Shown one piece after another: positions 35,953 through 46,053 of a stretch of DNA of 64,000 bases. The stretch is from Arsenophonus sp. aPb. Lineage in GTDB: Bacteria; Pseudomonadota; Gammaproteobacteria; Enterobacterales; Enterobacteriaceae. Within the stretch, counting starts at the first letter, position 1, and each line of letters begins with the position of its first letter. A model generated the notes under the pieces. That model worked only from the letters and a program-made list of their open reading frames with translations, was not told the origin of the DNA and searched no databases. The stretch covers positions 1,178,001 to 1,242,000 of the forward strand of contig NZ_CP123499.1 of the NCBI RefSeq assembly GCF_029873475.1, read 5' to 3'. The position numbers and the translations under genes were made by a program.

Positions 35953-36963
35953 ATGTTTTATCCCCTTATCCGCAAGGCGCTATTTCGTTTAAATCCAGAA
36001 CAAGCCCATGAAATTACCTTCCGGCAGCTTAAATACATCATGCATTCACCGCTCCAGTTTATGATCCGGCAGTCGGTCAATTTTAAACCAACGACTTGCA
36101 TGGGACTAACATTTAAGAATCCATTGGGATTAGCGGCCGGTCTTGATAAAGATGGCGAATGTATAGATGCTTTTGGTGCGATGGGATTTGGTTTCGTAGA
36201 AATAGGAACGGTCACACCTCGCCCACAGCCAGGTAATGATAAACCTCGGCTATTTCGCTTGGTTGAAGCTGAGGGCCTGATTAATCGCATGGGTTTTAAT
36301 AATCTAGGTGTTGATAACTTAGTTGAGAATGTTAAAAAAGCAAAATACGACGGCATTATTGGTATTAACATTGGTAAAAATAAAGATACACCGATTGAAC
36401 AGGGTAAAGAGGATTATTTAATTTGCATGGAAAAAACTTATTCCTATGCAGGTTATATTGCGGTCAATATTTCTTCACCTAATACGCCAGATTTAAGATT
36501 ATTACAATATGGCGAGGCATTAGATGATTTATTGCAGTCAATTAAAAATAAACAACACTTATTAGCAGAACAACAGCAAAAGTATGTTCCTGTGGTAGTA
36601 AAAATTGCGCCTGATTTAACGGAAGAAGAGATTATCCAAATTAGCGATAGTTTAATTCGTCACCAGATTGATGGTGTTGTGGCGACAAATACCACTTTAG
36701 ATCGGAATTTAGTGAAAGGATTAAGATATTCAGAGGAAGCGGGTGGTTTAAGCGGCCGTCCTGTGCAATTGAAAAGTACTGAAATCGTTCGTTTATTGGC
36801 AAAAGAATTAAAAGGGCAGTTGCCAATCATCGGCGCTGGTGGAATTGATTCTTTGGTTGCAGCTAGAGAAAAATTGGCAGCAGGAGCATCATTATTACAA
36901 GTTTATTCGGGATTTATTTATCACGGACCTAAATTAATTAAAAATATTGTTAATTATATTTAA
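35953..36963 (+). CDS. pyrD: Dihydroorotate dehydrogenase, quinone-dependent
   Basis: Class 2 FMN enzyme that oxidises dihydroorotate to orotate and passes electrons to membrane quinones. It is 336 residues, as in E. coli. The N-terminal amphipathic helices (MFYPLIRKALFRLNPEQAHE) attach it to the membrane. Typical motifs are GLAAGLDKDGECIDAFGAMG, the catalytic Ser region VNISSPNTPDLR and the FMN-binding ATNTTLDR and IIGAGGIDS. AAGG at 35941 is the ribosome binding site. Confidence 0.97.
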   Translation: MFYPLIRKALFRLNPEQAHEITFRQLKYIMHSPLQFMIRQSVNFKPTTCMGLTFKNPLGLAAGLDKDGECIDAFGAMGFGFVEIGTVTPRPQPGNDKPRLFRLVEAEGLINRMGFNNLGVDNLVENVKKAKYDGIIGINIGKNKDTPIEQGKEDYLICMEKTYSYAGYIAVNISSPNTPDLRLLQYGEALDDLLQSIKNKQHLLAEQQQKYVPVVVKIAPDLTEEEIIQISDSLIRHQIDGVVATNTTLDRNLVKGLRYSEEAGGLSGRPVQLKSTEIVRLLAKELKGQLPIIGAGGIDSLVAAREKLAAGASLLQVYSGFIYHGPKLIKNIVNYI

Positions 36964-37191
36964 TCTTAATTTAGATCATAAAAAGGTAGGCAGCTTTTTT
37001 TATTCATTAATATTTATTTTGTAATCTGATAATTTATTAAATTCAGGATCTTCTTTGAATATCTTTACATAAAAACTCGAAATTTTTTTTATTATTTCTA
37101 TTATTTATTTATAGCAATACTTTTTTATCTTAATTTTAATTTGTATGGATTTTAAGTTAGTAAATAGAGTGATCAGATTGAGGGGTGATAA

Positions 37192-37740
37192 ATGAAAATA
37201 AAACCCAATAATCAGTGGCGCTGGTATTACGATGATGAACATGAAAGGATGATGTTAGATTTAGCTAATGGAATGTTATTCCGTTCATGTTTTCCAGCAA
37301 AAATGTTGGTTGCATCTGCTTATGGCGAAATGATTTTCAATATTGATGATGCGGGGTTATATCATTGTATTGAAGAACAGGTGCAAAAATTATCACTTTC
37401 TAATGAGCATAGTGCGGAATTGATTTTAAATGCATTAGTTGCTTTTCGTTTTTTAAAGCCGCAGATGCCTAGAAGCTGGTATTTTTTACCAGTACATTGC
37501 CATGATGATTTGGTGTTAGGGGATGTTGTTCAGGTTCATATTGAAGATAGCGGACAACAAGCGTTGTTTTTAGTGGCAGAAGCAGGAAAATATGCCAGCT
37601 TATGTTTATTAATTGAGCCTAAATTAGTATTGAAAGATCGGGTAATGCGGTTTTGTGACCCGATTAAGATTATGAATAATCGTTTAATGATTTATCAACC
37701 ACCAGCCAATAGTTTATTATATGAAAGGGCTGTTTCATAA
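37192..37740 (+). CDS. zapC: Cell division protein ZapC
   Basis: FtsZ-associated protein that promotes Z-ring bundling. The 182-residue sequence begins MKIKPNNQWRWYYDDEHERM, close to E. coli ZapC (MRIKPDDNWRWYYDEEHDRM); LDLANGMLFRS, LNALVAFRFLKPQMPRSW and DPIKIMNNRL are conserved. The middle region is more diverged. The start follows a GGGGTGATAA ribosome binding site. With SulA and MatP in the same window, three proteins affecting Z-ring assembly are encoded here. Confidence 0.93.
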   Translation: MKIKPNNQWRWYYDDEHERMMLDLANGMLFRSCFPAKMLVASAYGEMIFNIDDAGLYHCIEEQVQKLSLSNEHSAELILNALVAFRFLKPQMPRSWYFLPVHCHDDLVLGDVVQVHIEDSGQQALFLVAEAGKYASLCLLIEPKLVLKDRVMRFCDPIKIMNNRLMIYQPPANSLLYERAVS

Positions 37741-37816
37741 AACATAACCTGAATTAATCAATATTCAAGGTTTATATAATAACTAAATTGCAAAACATCT
37801 TTTAACCAACAGTAAA

Positions 37817-37849
37817 TATCCATCATTCATTGATGACGAATGATGGATA
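37817..37849. terminator. 12-bp hairpin between convergent zapC and ycbX
   Basis: TATCCATCATTC (37817-37828) and GAATGATGGATA (37838-37849) are perfectly complementary with a 9-nt loop. There is no good T-run on either strand, but its position between two convergent genes suggests a shared 3'-end structure. Confidence 0.5.
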
Positions 37850-37853
37850 AGGA

Positions 37854-38963
37854 TTAGTTTAATAATAATTTAATATTTGTTTTCGGAATGCAGCTACAAC
37901 TTAAGATAATTCCATCTTCTTTGATTGCTGTTTTTGTTAACGGGATCACTTCTCCTGCTATTAGTTTCATTTTACAACAACCACAAATACCTGCTCGACA
38001 TGAATAAGGAATTTTTAAGCCATGTTTTTCCAATTGTTCCAAAATAACCATTTGGTTATTAGCTAAAAATTCTGTGCCATTAACATTGATTAATAATGTT
38101 GTTTCCTGTTCTGGATTAACTATTAGGGCCTGGCTATTTTTTACTGCCCTATACTGTTTTGGCTGTTTTTTAGTTAAGATTTTTACCGCATCACCAATCC
38201 GCATCAAACCGCTATTTTTGGCAATGGCATTTTGGCCAAAATCAATTTCACCATTCTCGTCAGTGCGGAAATTTTTTAGTGTAGTTAATGGCTCCCCAGT
38301 TGGATGTTGTGCGCCATGATCAACATCAACGGTCGTCAAAATGCAGCGGCTACAAGGTTTGACCAGTTCGAAAATAACCTCACCGATTTGTATCGTTTGC
38401 CAGCTATCTTCAGCGAAAGCCTCTGCACCTGTGATGATCAAATTGCCTCTAAATTGTTCTATGTTGATTTTAGCAGGGCATAATTGTTGAACTGCTTTAA
38501 ATGACGCTTGATTAATAAGAAGATAAGGATAGCCATCAGCAAATGAGAGCGGAATGGTTGGAAATCTTTTTATTCGGCGGCTGGGTATGTTACCTAACCA
38601 TCTTAATTGAACGGTAAAATTAAAATATTGCGACAGCCATTGATTAATCTTTGTTGGTGCGGCAAAGGCGGTAAAATGATTTCCCCACACTTCTGTTGGC
38701 AACGGATCATTAATAAAATCTTTATATAAAATAGTTGCTGTTTGATTATCAGGTGCCTGTATTTGGATACCATTATCAAGTATTATTGGCTTAAATAACA
38801 GCATTTGTGGATATTGCCGCGCAGTAATGAACCCACCTTGATCATTGGTTACCATAAAATTGCGATCGAAAACCAGGCCACTATTTTCTGCATAAGCCTT
38901 TGACAAACGAATGCCTTTCATTGATTTAACGGGATGGATATAAAGACGAGATAACCGGATCAT
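37854..38963 (-). CDS. ycbX: YcbX, MOSC-domain protein with C-terminal 2Fe-2S ferredoxin domain
   Basis: Member of the MOSC family related to molybdenum-cofactor sulfurases; E. coli YcbX takes part in molybdenum-dependent detoxification of N-hydroxylated base analogues. It has 369 residues, as in E. coli. The N-terminal beta-barrel (LSRLYIHPVKSMKGI) and MOSC core (EQFRGNLIITG, VKPCSRCILTTVDVDHG) are followed by a plant-type ferredoxin domain with CRAGICGCC and a later cysteine (ILSCSC) for the cluster. It is convergent with zapC and divergent from rlmKL. Confidence 0.94.
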   Translation of the reverse strand: MIRLSRLYIHPVKSMKGIRLSKAYAENSGLVFDRNFMVTNDQGGFITARQYPQMLLFKPIILDNGIQIQAPDNQTATILYKDFINDPLPTEVWGNHFTAFAAPTKINQWLSQYFNFTVQLRWLGNIPSRRIKRFPTIPLSFADGYPYLLINQASFKAVQQLCPAKINIEQFRGNLIITGAEAFAEDSWQTIQIGEVIFELVKPCSRCILTTVDVDHGAQHPTGEPLTTLKNFRTDENGEIDFGQNAIAKNSGLMRIGDAVKILTKKQPKQYRAVKNSQALIVNPEQETTLLINVNGTEFLANNQMVILEQLEKHGLKIPYSCRAGICGCCKMKLIAGEVIPLTKTAIKEDGIILSCSCIPKTNIKLLLN

Positions 38964-39065
38964 TCTTAACTCCTGTTTAAGCGCAATAATTTTGCTAGTA
39001 ACTTTATGATATGTGCGCAGGGTTAGCTATAATGTGCAGCAATTTTTTATTTAGGTGACAGCGAT

Positions 39066-41183
39066 ATGAAAGCTCTGTTTGCTACTACAGCATTTGGACT
39101 GGAAGAATTACTTAAAAGTGAACTGGAAGTATTAGGCGCAAAGCAGTGTCATATTGCACCAGGGGGCGTGCATTTTCAAATTGACGAACATGGCATGTAT
39201 TTGAGTTTGTTATGGAGTCGTTTAGCCTCAAGGATTTTATTACCCTTAACTCGCTGCCCGGTTTTGAGTGATCTTGATCTCTACCTTGCAGCACAGACAA
39301 TTGATTGGCCGGCTTTATTTACCGTTAATGATACTTTTGCCGTTTATTTTAATGGCACTAATCAAGTTATCCGCAATAGCCAGTATGGCGCTCTACGGGT
39401 GAAAGACGCTATAGTTGATAGCTTTCAGCGTAAAATGAACAAGCGGCCTAATATTGCCAAACAGCAACCCGATATACGCATTAATGTCCATTTATATAAA
39501 GATAATGCCACAATATCATTAGATCTAAGCGGTGATCCGCTCCATATTCGTGGATATCGTAGTTTGGCAGGGCAAGCGCCTATCAAAGAGAATTTAGCCG
39601 CAGCAATTGTTTTACGCTCAGGTTGGCTGCCTGGCTCGCCAATGATTGATCCGATGTGTGGTTCCGGCACACTTTTAATTGAAGCAGCAATGATGGCTTG
39701 TGATCGTGCACCTGGTTTAGCGCGACAAGTTTGGGGATTTCAGCGTTGGTCAGCTTATAATCCAACGCTTTGGGCTAGGGTAATTGCTGAAGCAGAAAAA
39801 CGTTTTCAAACAGGTATCCAGCAAGCTACTGCGCTTTTCTATGGTTTAGATATTGATCGCCACATTTTAGAACTCGCCAAAAAGAATGCTAAACAAGCGG
39901 GTGTTCAATCCTTAATAAACTTTCAACATGCTGATGCGGCTAAGTTGGAAAATCCATTTACCTTTGCCCAACAGGGTTTTATCATCAGCAATCCACCCTA
40001 TGGTGAGCGTTTAGAAAGTGAACCTGCATTAATCGCACTTTATAGTCTATTAGGTAGGGTAGTAAAAAGTCAGTTTCCTGGTTGGCGTTTGTCACTATTT
40101 AGTGGTTCGCCAGAACTATTAGCCTGCTTAGGACTACGAGCTGAACGTGAGTTTAAAGCTAAAAATGGACCGTTAAATTGCCTGCAGAAAAATTATCTTT
40201 TATCCGCTAAATCCGTTGGTGTTCAGGCCATGGTTGGCGAAGATTTTGCTAATAGGCTGAAAAAAAATGAGAAAAAACTTAATAAATGGGCAAAGCAACA
40301 GGGGATTGATTGTTATCGAATTTATGATGCAGATTTACCTGAATATAATGTCGCCGTCGATCGTTATGGCGAACATATTGTTATTCAAGAGTATGCTCCA
40401 CCAAAGAATATAGATAGCCATAAAGCGAAACAACGTCTGTATGATGTGATTAGTGCAACTATGCAGGTTTTGGCGTTAACTTCCACACAATTAGTGTTAA
40501 AAACACGCCAGCGCCAATCAGGTAAGCAACAATATGAGAAATTATCCCAACAGGGTAAATTTTTATTAGTCCATGAATATAATGCTCAATTATGGGTAAA
40601 TTTGACCGATTATCTGGATACAGGATTGTTTTTAGATCATCGTTTGGTGCGTAAAATGCTAGCCAACATGAGTAAAGGAAAAGATTTCTTAAATTTGTTT
40701 GCTTACACGGCATCGGCGTCGGTACACGCGGGTCTCGGTGGTGCTCGTTCAACCACCAGTGTTGATATGTCGCGCACCTATTTAGAATGGGCAGAAAAAA
40801 ATTTACAGACTAATCAATTAACCGGACAGCAACATCGGCTTATTCAGGCCGATTGTTTAAGTTGGTTAGCACAGACGACAGATGAATTTGATTTGATTTT
40901 CATTGATCCACCCACTTTCTCCAATTCAAAACGTATGAATACTACCTTTGATGTGCAACGCGATCATATCAACTTGATGATGCAGATTAAGCGCTTGTTG
41001 CGTCCTGATGGTACAGTTGTATTTTCTAATAATAAGCGTGGTTTTAAGATGGATATGTCAGGGATTACTCAATTAGGATTAACGGCTAAGGAAATCACTC
41101 AGCAAACTGTTTCACTTGATTTTATACGTAATCGCCAGATCCATAACTGCTGGCTGATTGGTCATGCAGATGAGGAAAAGTAA
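39066..41183 (+). CDS. rlmL: Bifunctional 23S rRNA methyltransferase RlmKL
   Basis: One protein with two SAM-dependent activities: m2G2445 (N-terminal RlmL half) and m7G2069 (C-terminal RlmK half) of 23S rRNA. It has 705 residues (E. coli 702). An N-terminal THUMP region (about residues 45-155) is followed by the first methyltransferase with PMCGSGTLLIEAA and the ISNPPYGER active motif. The second has LNLFAYTASASVHAG and FIDPPTFSNSKRM. The full-length fusion is intact. uup starts 3 bp after its stop. Confidence 0.96.
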   Translation: MKALFATTAFGLEELLKSELEVLGAKQCHIAPGGVHFQIDEHGMYLSLLWSRLASRILLPLTRCPVLSDLDLYLAAQTIDWPALFTVNDTFAVYFNGTNQVIRNSQYGALRVKDAIVDSFQRKMNKRPNIAKQQPDIRINVHLYKDNATISLDLSGDPLHIRGYRSLAGQAPIKENLAAAIVLRSGWLPGSPMIDPMCGSGTLLIEAAMMACDRAPGLARQVWGFQRWSAYNPTLWARVIAEAEKRFQTGIQQATALFYGLDIDRHILELAKKNAKQAGVQSLINFQHADAAKLENPFTFAQQGFIISNPPYGERLESEPALIALYSLLGRVVKSQFPGWRLSLFSGSPELLACLGLRAEREFKAKNGPLNCLQKNYLLSAKSVGVQAMVGEDFANRLKKNEKKLNKWAKQQGIDCYRIYDADLPEYNVAVDRYGEHIVIQEYAPPKNIDSHKAKQRLYDVISATMQVLALTSTQLVLKTRQRQSGKQQYEKLSQQGKFLLVHEYNAQLWVNLTDYLDTGLFLDHRLVRKMLANMSKGKDFLNLFAYTASASVHAGLGGARSTTSVDMSRTYLEWAEKNLQTNQLTGQQHRLIQADCLSWLAQTTDEFDLIFIDPPTFSNSKRMNTTFDVQRDHINLMMQIKRLLRPDGTVVFSNNKRGFKMDMSGITQLGLTAKEITQQTVSLDFIRNRQIHNCWLIGHADEEK

Positions 41184-41186
41184 TTT

Positions 41187-43097
41187 ATGTCATTAATTAA
41201 TATGTCAGCTGCCTATCTGGCTTTTAGTGATGCACCATTATTAGATAATACAGAGTTGCATATTGAAGATAATGAAAGGGTCTGCTTGGTTGGTCGTAAT
41301 GGTGCTGGCAAATCAACCCTAATGCGTGTATTGACCAAAGAACAACCGCTTGATGATGGACAGGTCGTTTATCAACAAGATCTACAAGTTGCTCGTTTAC
41401 AACAAGATCCACCGCGTGATATCGGTGGTACGGTTTTTGATTTTGTCGCTGAAGGTGCTAAAGAGCAGGCAAATTATATTAAGTCCTTTCATAAAATAAC
41501 CAAAATGGTCGAGCAAGATCCCAGTGAAAAGAATCTTAATAAGTTAGCGGAATTGCAAGAGATATTAGATCGCGATAATTTGTGGTTACTCGATACACAA
41601 ATTAATGATGTGATTAAGCAATTGCAATTACCAGCTGATAGTCCATTATCTGCTTTGTCCGGCGGTTGGTTACGTAAAGCTGCGTTGGCGCGTGCCTTAG
41701 TTTGTGGGCCACGCGTTCTTTTTCTTGATGAACCAACCAATCATCTGGATATTACTACTATTTTGTGGTTAGAAAATTTTCTTAAAGATTTCCAAGGTAG
41801 TATCGTGTTTGTCTCTCATGATCGCTCTTTTATCCGCCATATGGCAACGCGCATCATTGATCTTGATCGGGGTAAATTAGCTTCCTGGCCCGGTGATTAT
41901 GACGATTATCTGACCAACAAGGAAGAAGCATTGCGGGTAGAAGAGCAACAGAATGCTGAATTTGATCGCAAATTGGCGCAGGAAGAAGTTTGGATCCGCC
42001 AGGGAATAAAAGCACGTCGTACCCGTAATGAAGGCAGAGTAAGAGCATTGAAATCCTTACGGCAAGAACGTTCGCAACGTCGTGAGGTACTTGGCACAGC
42101 AAAGATGCAGGTTTCTGATGCAAGTCGTTCTGGCAAACTTGTGTTTGAGCTTGAAAATGTCAATTATCGCATAGGTAAGAAAGTGTTAATTGATAATTTT
42201 AGTGTACAAGTACAACGGGGTGATAAAATTGCGTTAATTGGCCCTAATGGCTGTGGCAAGACAACATTGCTCAAGCTAATGTTAGGGCAACTTGAGGCGG
42301 ATAGCGGCAATATTTATCGCGGTACCAAACTTGAGATTGCTTATTTTGATCAACATAGATTAACGTTAGATCCCGATAAAACTGTGATGGATAATTTAGC
42401 TGAAGGTAAACAGGAAGTGATGGTTAATGGACAGTCGCGTCATGTTCTTGGCTATTTACAAGATTTCTTATTTCATCCTAAACGGGCAATGACACCGGTA
42501 CGAGCCCTTTCCGGTGGAGAGAAAAATCGATTATTATTGGCACGTTTGTTTTTAAAACCTAGTAACTTATTAATTCTTGATGAGCCAACCAACGATTTGG
42601 ATATTGAAACACTTGAACTATTGGAAGAGCTCGTTGATAGTTATAAAGGGACAGTCTTATTGGTTAGCCATGATCGTCAATTTGTTGATAATACCGTAAC
42701 CGAGTGCTGGATGTTTGAAGATCATGGTAAAGTTGAGCGGTATGTAGGTGGTTTTTATGACGCTTCTTCTCAGCGTGAACAAAAAGTTTCTTTATCACAT
42801 TCGACTACTAGTAAAACCAATATTAAGGACGTAGAAACAACTAAAGAACAGGCAAAACGAAAAAGTAATAAAATTAGTTATCATTTATTGAGGGAACTAG
42901 AAGAATTACCGGTACGGTTAGAAGCCTTAGAAGCTGAAATTGCCAGATTGCAATCTCAAGTTAGTGCTCCAGAGTTTTTTAATCAGCCCCATGTTGTCAC
43001 TGAATCAGTATTAAAAGCGTTAGCCGAGAAAGAAGCAGAAATGGAAATGACGTTTGAGCGTTGGCAAGAATTAGAATCACTAAAGGATAGCCAATAA
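41187..43097 (+). CDS. uup: ABC-F ATPase Uup
   Basis: Soluble ABC-F protein with two ATPase domains, linked to ribosome function and suppression of transposon excision in E. coli. It has 636 residues. Domain 1 has Walker A GRNGAGKST, signature LSGGWLRK and Walker B VLFLDEPTNHLD; domain 2 has GPNGCGKTT, LSGGEKNR and LLILDEPTNDLD. The linker and the C-terminal coiled coil (residues about 545-636) are typical of Uup. It forms an operon with rlmKL. Confidence 0.96.
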   Translation: MSLINMSAAYLAFSDAPLLDNTELHIEDNERVCLVGRNGAGKSTLMRVLTKEQPLDDGQVVYQQDLQVARLQQDPPRDIGGTVFDFVAEGAKEQANYIKSFHKITKMVEQDPSEKNLNKLAELQEILDRDNLWLLDTQINDVIKQLQLPADSPLSALSGGWLRKAALARALVCGPRVLFLDEPTNHLDITTILWLENFLKDFQGSIVFVSHDRSFIRHMATRIIDLDRGKLASWPGDYDDYLTNKEEALRVEEQQNAEFDRKLAQEEVWIRQGIKARRTRNEGRVRALKSLRQERSQRREVLGTAKMQVSDASRSGKLVFELENVNYRIGKKVLIDNFSVQVQRGDKIALIGPNGCGKTTLLKLMLGQLEADSGNIYRGTKLEIAYFDQHRLTLDPDKTVMDNLAEGKQEVMVNGQSRHVLGYLQDFLFHPKRAMTPVRALSGGEKNRLLLARLFLKPSNLLILDEPTNDLDIETLELLEELVDSYKGTVLLVSHDRQFVDNTVTECWMFEDHGKVERYVGGFYDASSQREQKVSLSHSTTSKTNIKDVETTKEQAKRKSNKISYHLLRELEELPVRLEALEAEIARLQSQVSAPEFFNQPHVVTESVLKALAEKEAEMEMTFERWQELESLKDSQ

Positions 43098-43130
43098 TTT
43101 AGCATTATGACTGTATAGAGGAGAGAAAAG

Positions 43131-44423
43131 TTGTGCTCTCATAATCATCTTAATGAAAGTTGTCATAATAAAATACTTTGCCCGCAATGTGATTTATTGG
43201 TGGCATTACCGGTGTTAGAGCAAGGCACTAAAGCCAGTTGCCCACGTTGTCATACGGTTTTATCTGCTAAATGGAAGTATCCAGCTAATCAACCAACAGC
43301 AATTGCGATTAGCGCTTTAGTGATGTTAGTTATTGCTGCTTTATTTCCTTACGTAAAAATGAGTGTCATGGGTATTGAAAGTCAGATTTCACTGCTGAAT
43401 ATTGCCCATGCCATGTTTGACGTAAATTATGCTAGTCTTGGCTGGTTTTTTATCCTTTTTGTTGTTGCGGTACCCGCTTTTTGTATGATTGCCATTATTT
43501 TGTTATGTCAAAAAGTTAATCTTCCGCTTTGGTTAAAAATAAATCTTGCCAGGACGTTATTTCAGATGAAAACCTGGTGCATGGTAGAAATTTTTCTAGC
43601 GGGTGTGTTGGTTAGCTTTGTTAAGCTGATGGCCTATGGTGATATTAGCTTGGGTATCAGTTTTATTCCTTATTGTTTTTTTTGTTTGTTGCAAGTTAGG
43701 GCATTTCAATGTTTAGATCGTTATTGGTTATGGCAGCAGATAGGTGAAATACCAAAGTTAGAGATCCCGCTGCAAGAAGGCAAAAGTGGTATTAGTCAAG
43801 GCGTCAGATCCTGTCATATCTGTATGGCCATTTTGCCAGTCGAACGCAAATACTGTCCTCGTTGTCATGCCAAAGGTTATGTGAGGCGCCCTAATAGTCT
43901 ACAGAATACGGTTGCTTTATTGATCTCTTCTTTAATTCTCTATGTTCCCGCAAATGTTTTACCTGTTATGATCACCAATACATTAGGTAGTAGACTAGAC
44001 TCTACTATTATGTCCGGTGTTATTTTATTATGGGGTGATGGTTCCTATCCGGTCGCCATTATTATTTTCATTGCTAGCATTATGGTACCAAGCTTAAAAA
44101 TACTAGCTATAGGCTGGTTATGTTTTGATGCTAAAGGTTATGGCAATCGAGATCCGGCGAGGATGCACTTTATTTATGAACTTGTTGAATGTGTTGGACG
44201 ATGGTCAATGATTGATGTTTTTGTGATTGCTGTATTATCGTCACTGGTGCAAATGGGTAGATTAATGAGCATTGCACCGGCAATTGGGGCGATTTTGTTT
44301 GCTGCTGTTGTGATTTTAACCATGTTTGCGGCAATGACTTTTGATCCGCGTTTAACTTGGGATCGTTGTAATGTTGTATCGCAAAGTAGAATTCGGTTAG
44401 AAAAGGGGTTGCAAGGTGGCTAA
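43131..44423 (+). CDS. pqiA: PqiA, membrane component of the Pqi lipid-transport system
   Basis: Inner-membrane protein of PqiABC, an MCE-type system that carries lipids across the envelope. It has 430 residues with eight predicted membrane helices in two similar halves, each preceded by cysteine pairs (CPQCDLLV and CPRCHTVL; CHICMAIL and CPRCHAKGYVRR). The best start is the TTG at 43131 (MCSHNHLN, like E. coli MCEHHHAA), placed just after GAGGAGAG. It overlaps pqiB by 8 bp. In E. coli the operon is induced by SoxRS; no soxbox was recognised here. Confidence 0.94.
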   Translation: MCSHNHLNESCHNKILCPQCDLLVALPVLEQGTKASCPRCHTVLSAKWKYPANQPTAIAISALVMLVIAALFPYVKMSVMGIESQISLLNIAHAMFDVNYASLGWFFILFVVAVPAFCMIAIILLCQKVNLPLWLKINLARTLFQMKTWCMVEIFLAGVLVSFVKLMAYGDISLGISFIPYCFFCLLQVRAFQCLDRYWLWQQIGEIPKLEIPLQEGKSGISQGVRSCHICMAILPVERKYCPRCHAKGYVRRPNSLQNTVALLISSLILYVPANVLPVMITNTLGSRLDSTIMSGVILLWGDGSYPVAIIIFIASIMVPSLKILAIGWLCFDAKGYGNRDPARMHFIYELVECVGRWSMIDVFVIAVLSSLVQMGRLMSIAPAIGAILFAAVVILTMFAAMTFDPRLTWDRCNVVSQSRIRLEKGLQGG

Positions 44424-46053
44424 TAAAGATAACACTGATGTAAAAGCAAAGATCAGTAAACTAAAAAGCTGGTCACCGATCTGGATCATTCCCATTATCA
44501 CCATATTTATTGGTGCCTGGATCTTAATTTATCATTTTAGCCATTTAGGCCCTGAAGTCACATTGATTACTTACAATGCAGAAGGCGTAGAAGCAGGAAA
44601 AACCAAACTTAAAAGTCGTAGTGTTGATATAGGGTTGGTGGAAAATGTTTCTCTTGATAAGAACTTCAAGCGTGTAATTATTAAAGCACGCTTAAATGAT
44701 GGCATGAGGGATCTGTTAAAGAAAGATACTGCATTCTGGATTGTTAAACCCGCTATTGGCAAAGAGGGAATAACCGGATTAGGCACGCTATTTTCTGGCG
44801 TCTTTATTGAAGTACAACCTGGCAATAGTGAAGAGCATGCTGACAAATTTGACTTATTAGGTTCGCCGCCATTAGCTTCACCTGATGCTAAAGGTATCCG
44901 AGTGATTTTAACCAGCGATCAAGCTGGTAGGCTAAATATGGGTGCTCCAGTACTGTTTCATGGTTATCGTGTTGGTTCGGTAGAAGCCAGTTCGTTTGAT
45001 ATTAAAAGTCGCAATATGCATTATCAGCTTTTTATTAATGCTCCTTACGATGGACTGGTAACAGAAAATGTTCGCTTTTGGCGAGATAGCGGTATTGCGT
45101 TTGATTTGTCGGCGCAAGGTGTTCGTTTAGAGATGGGCTCTTTAACCACACTCTTTAGTGGTGGGGTTAGTTTTGATGTGGTGGAAGGCTGGCAACCAGG
45201 TAAGCGAGTGGAAGATAAAAGCCTATTCAGACTTTATGAAGATCAAAAAAGTATTCAGAACTCTTTATATACTGTGCATAAGGATTTTGTCCTGTTTTTC
45301 ACTGACTCAGTTCGTGGATTACAACCTGGAGCGCCGGTCGAATTCAGAGGAATTCGTTTAGGAACAGTGATGGAGGTGCCTTTTGATTCTGAAAAATTAC
45401 GGCAAAAATTGGATAATGAATTTCGTATTCCAGTTTTAATTCATATTGAACCAGGTCGTGTCAGTACCGATATTGATTTAGAAAAAGAGTTTGCGGTGGC
45501 ATTGAGACAAGGATTAAGAGCGGCTTTAAAATCGGCTAACCTAATCACCGGAGCCCTATATGTCGATTTGGATTTCTATCCCGAAAAAGGCCAATGGAAA
45601 GGGCCATTAAAAATTGCTGATTACGATATTATCCCAACGGTTAGTGCAGGATTATCACAGATCCAGCAAAAAGTAGTTGAGGCATTGGATAAAATCAATC
45701 GTATGCCGATTGAGCCTATGATAAGTCAAGCCACAAATACGCTAGCAGAAAGTCAGAAAACTATCCGTGAAGCACAACGTACCTTATCTGAATTGAATAA
45801 ACTGATGACTAGCAAAGACTTTCAGAATATCCCTGCTGATCTGCAACAGACGCTACTTGAATTGAATCGAGTCATGCAAGGTTTGCAACCAGGTTCTCCA
45901 GCCTATAATAGAATGCTCGATAATATGCAGCGTCTTGATCAGGTATTAAGAGATATTCAGCCCGTGATTAAGACATTAAACAATAAGAGCAATGCCCTTA
46001 TTTTTGAAGCAAAACCGATGAAGGATCCAGAACCGAAGAAGGTGACAAAATAA
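44416..46053 (+). CDS. pqiB: PqiB, MCE-domain lipid tunnel protein
   Basis: Inner-membrane-anchored periplasmic protein that forms hexamers, with stacked MCE rings and a helical needle reaching toward the outer membrane. It has 545 residues: a short cytoplasmic N-terminus, one membrane helix (about residues 19-40), three MCE domains (near 45-140, 160-225 and 290-400), and a long helical region (about 420-520). It starts with GTG at 44416 inside the pqiA end (GTGGCTAA), which implies translational coupling. Its stop shares a base with the pqiC start. Confidence 0.94.
   Translation: MANKDNTDVKAKISKLKSWSPIWIIPIITIFIGAWILIYHFSHLGPEVTLITYNAEGVEAGKTKLKSRSVDIGLVENVSLDKNFKRVIIKARLNDGMRDLLKKDTAFWIVKPAIGKEGITGLGTLFSGVFIEVQPGNSEEHADKFDLLGSPPLASPDAKGIRVILTSDQAGRLNMGAPVLFHGYRVGSVEASSFDIKSRNMHYQLFINAPYDGLVTENVRFWRDSGIAFDLSAQGVRLEMGSLTTLFSGGVSFDVVEGWQPGKRVEDKSLFRLYEDQKSIQNSLYTVHKDFVLFFTDSVRGLQPGAPVEFRGIRLGTVMEVPFDSEKLRQKLDNEFRIPVLIHIEPGRVSTDIDLEKEFAVALRQGLRAALKSANLITGALYVDLDFYPEKGQWKGPLKIADYDIIPTVSAGLSQIQQKVVEALDKINRMPIEPMISQATNTLAESQKTIREAQRTLSELNKLMTSKDFQNIPADLQQTLLELNRVMQGLQPGSPAYNRMLDNMQRLDQVLRDIQPVIKTLNNKSNALIFEAKPMKDPEPKKVTK

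Noticed and set aside
35958..36371. Minus-strand open frame of 137 codons in pyrD
   Set aside because: It is antisense to a conserved enzyme gene and has no independent support.
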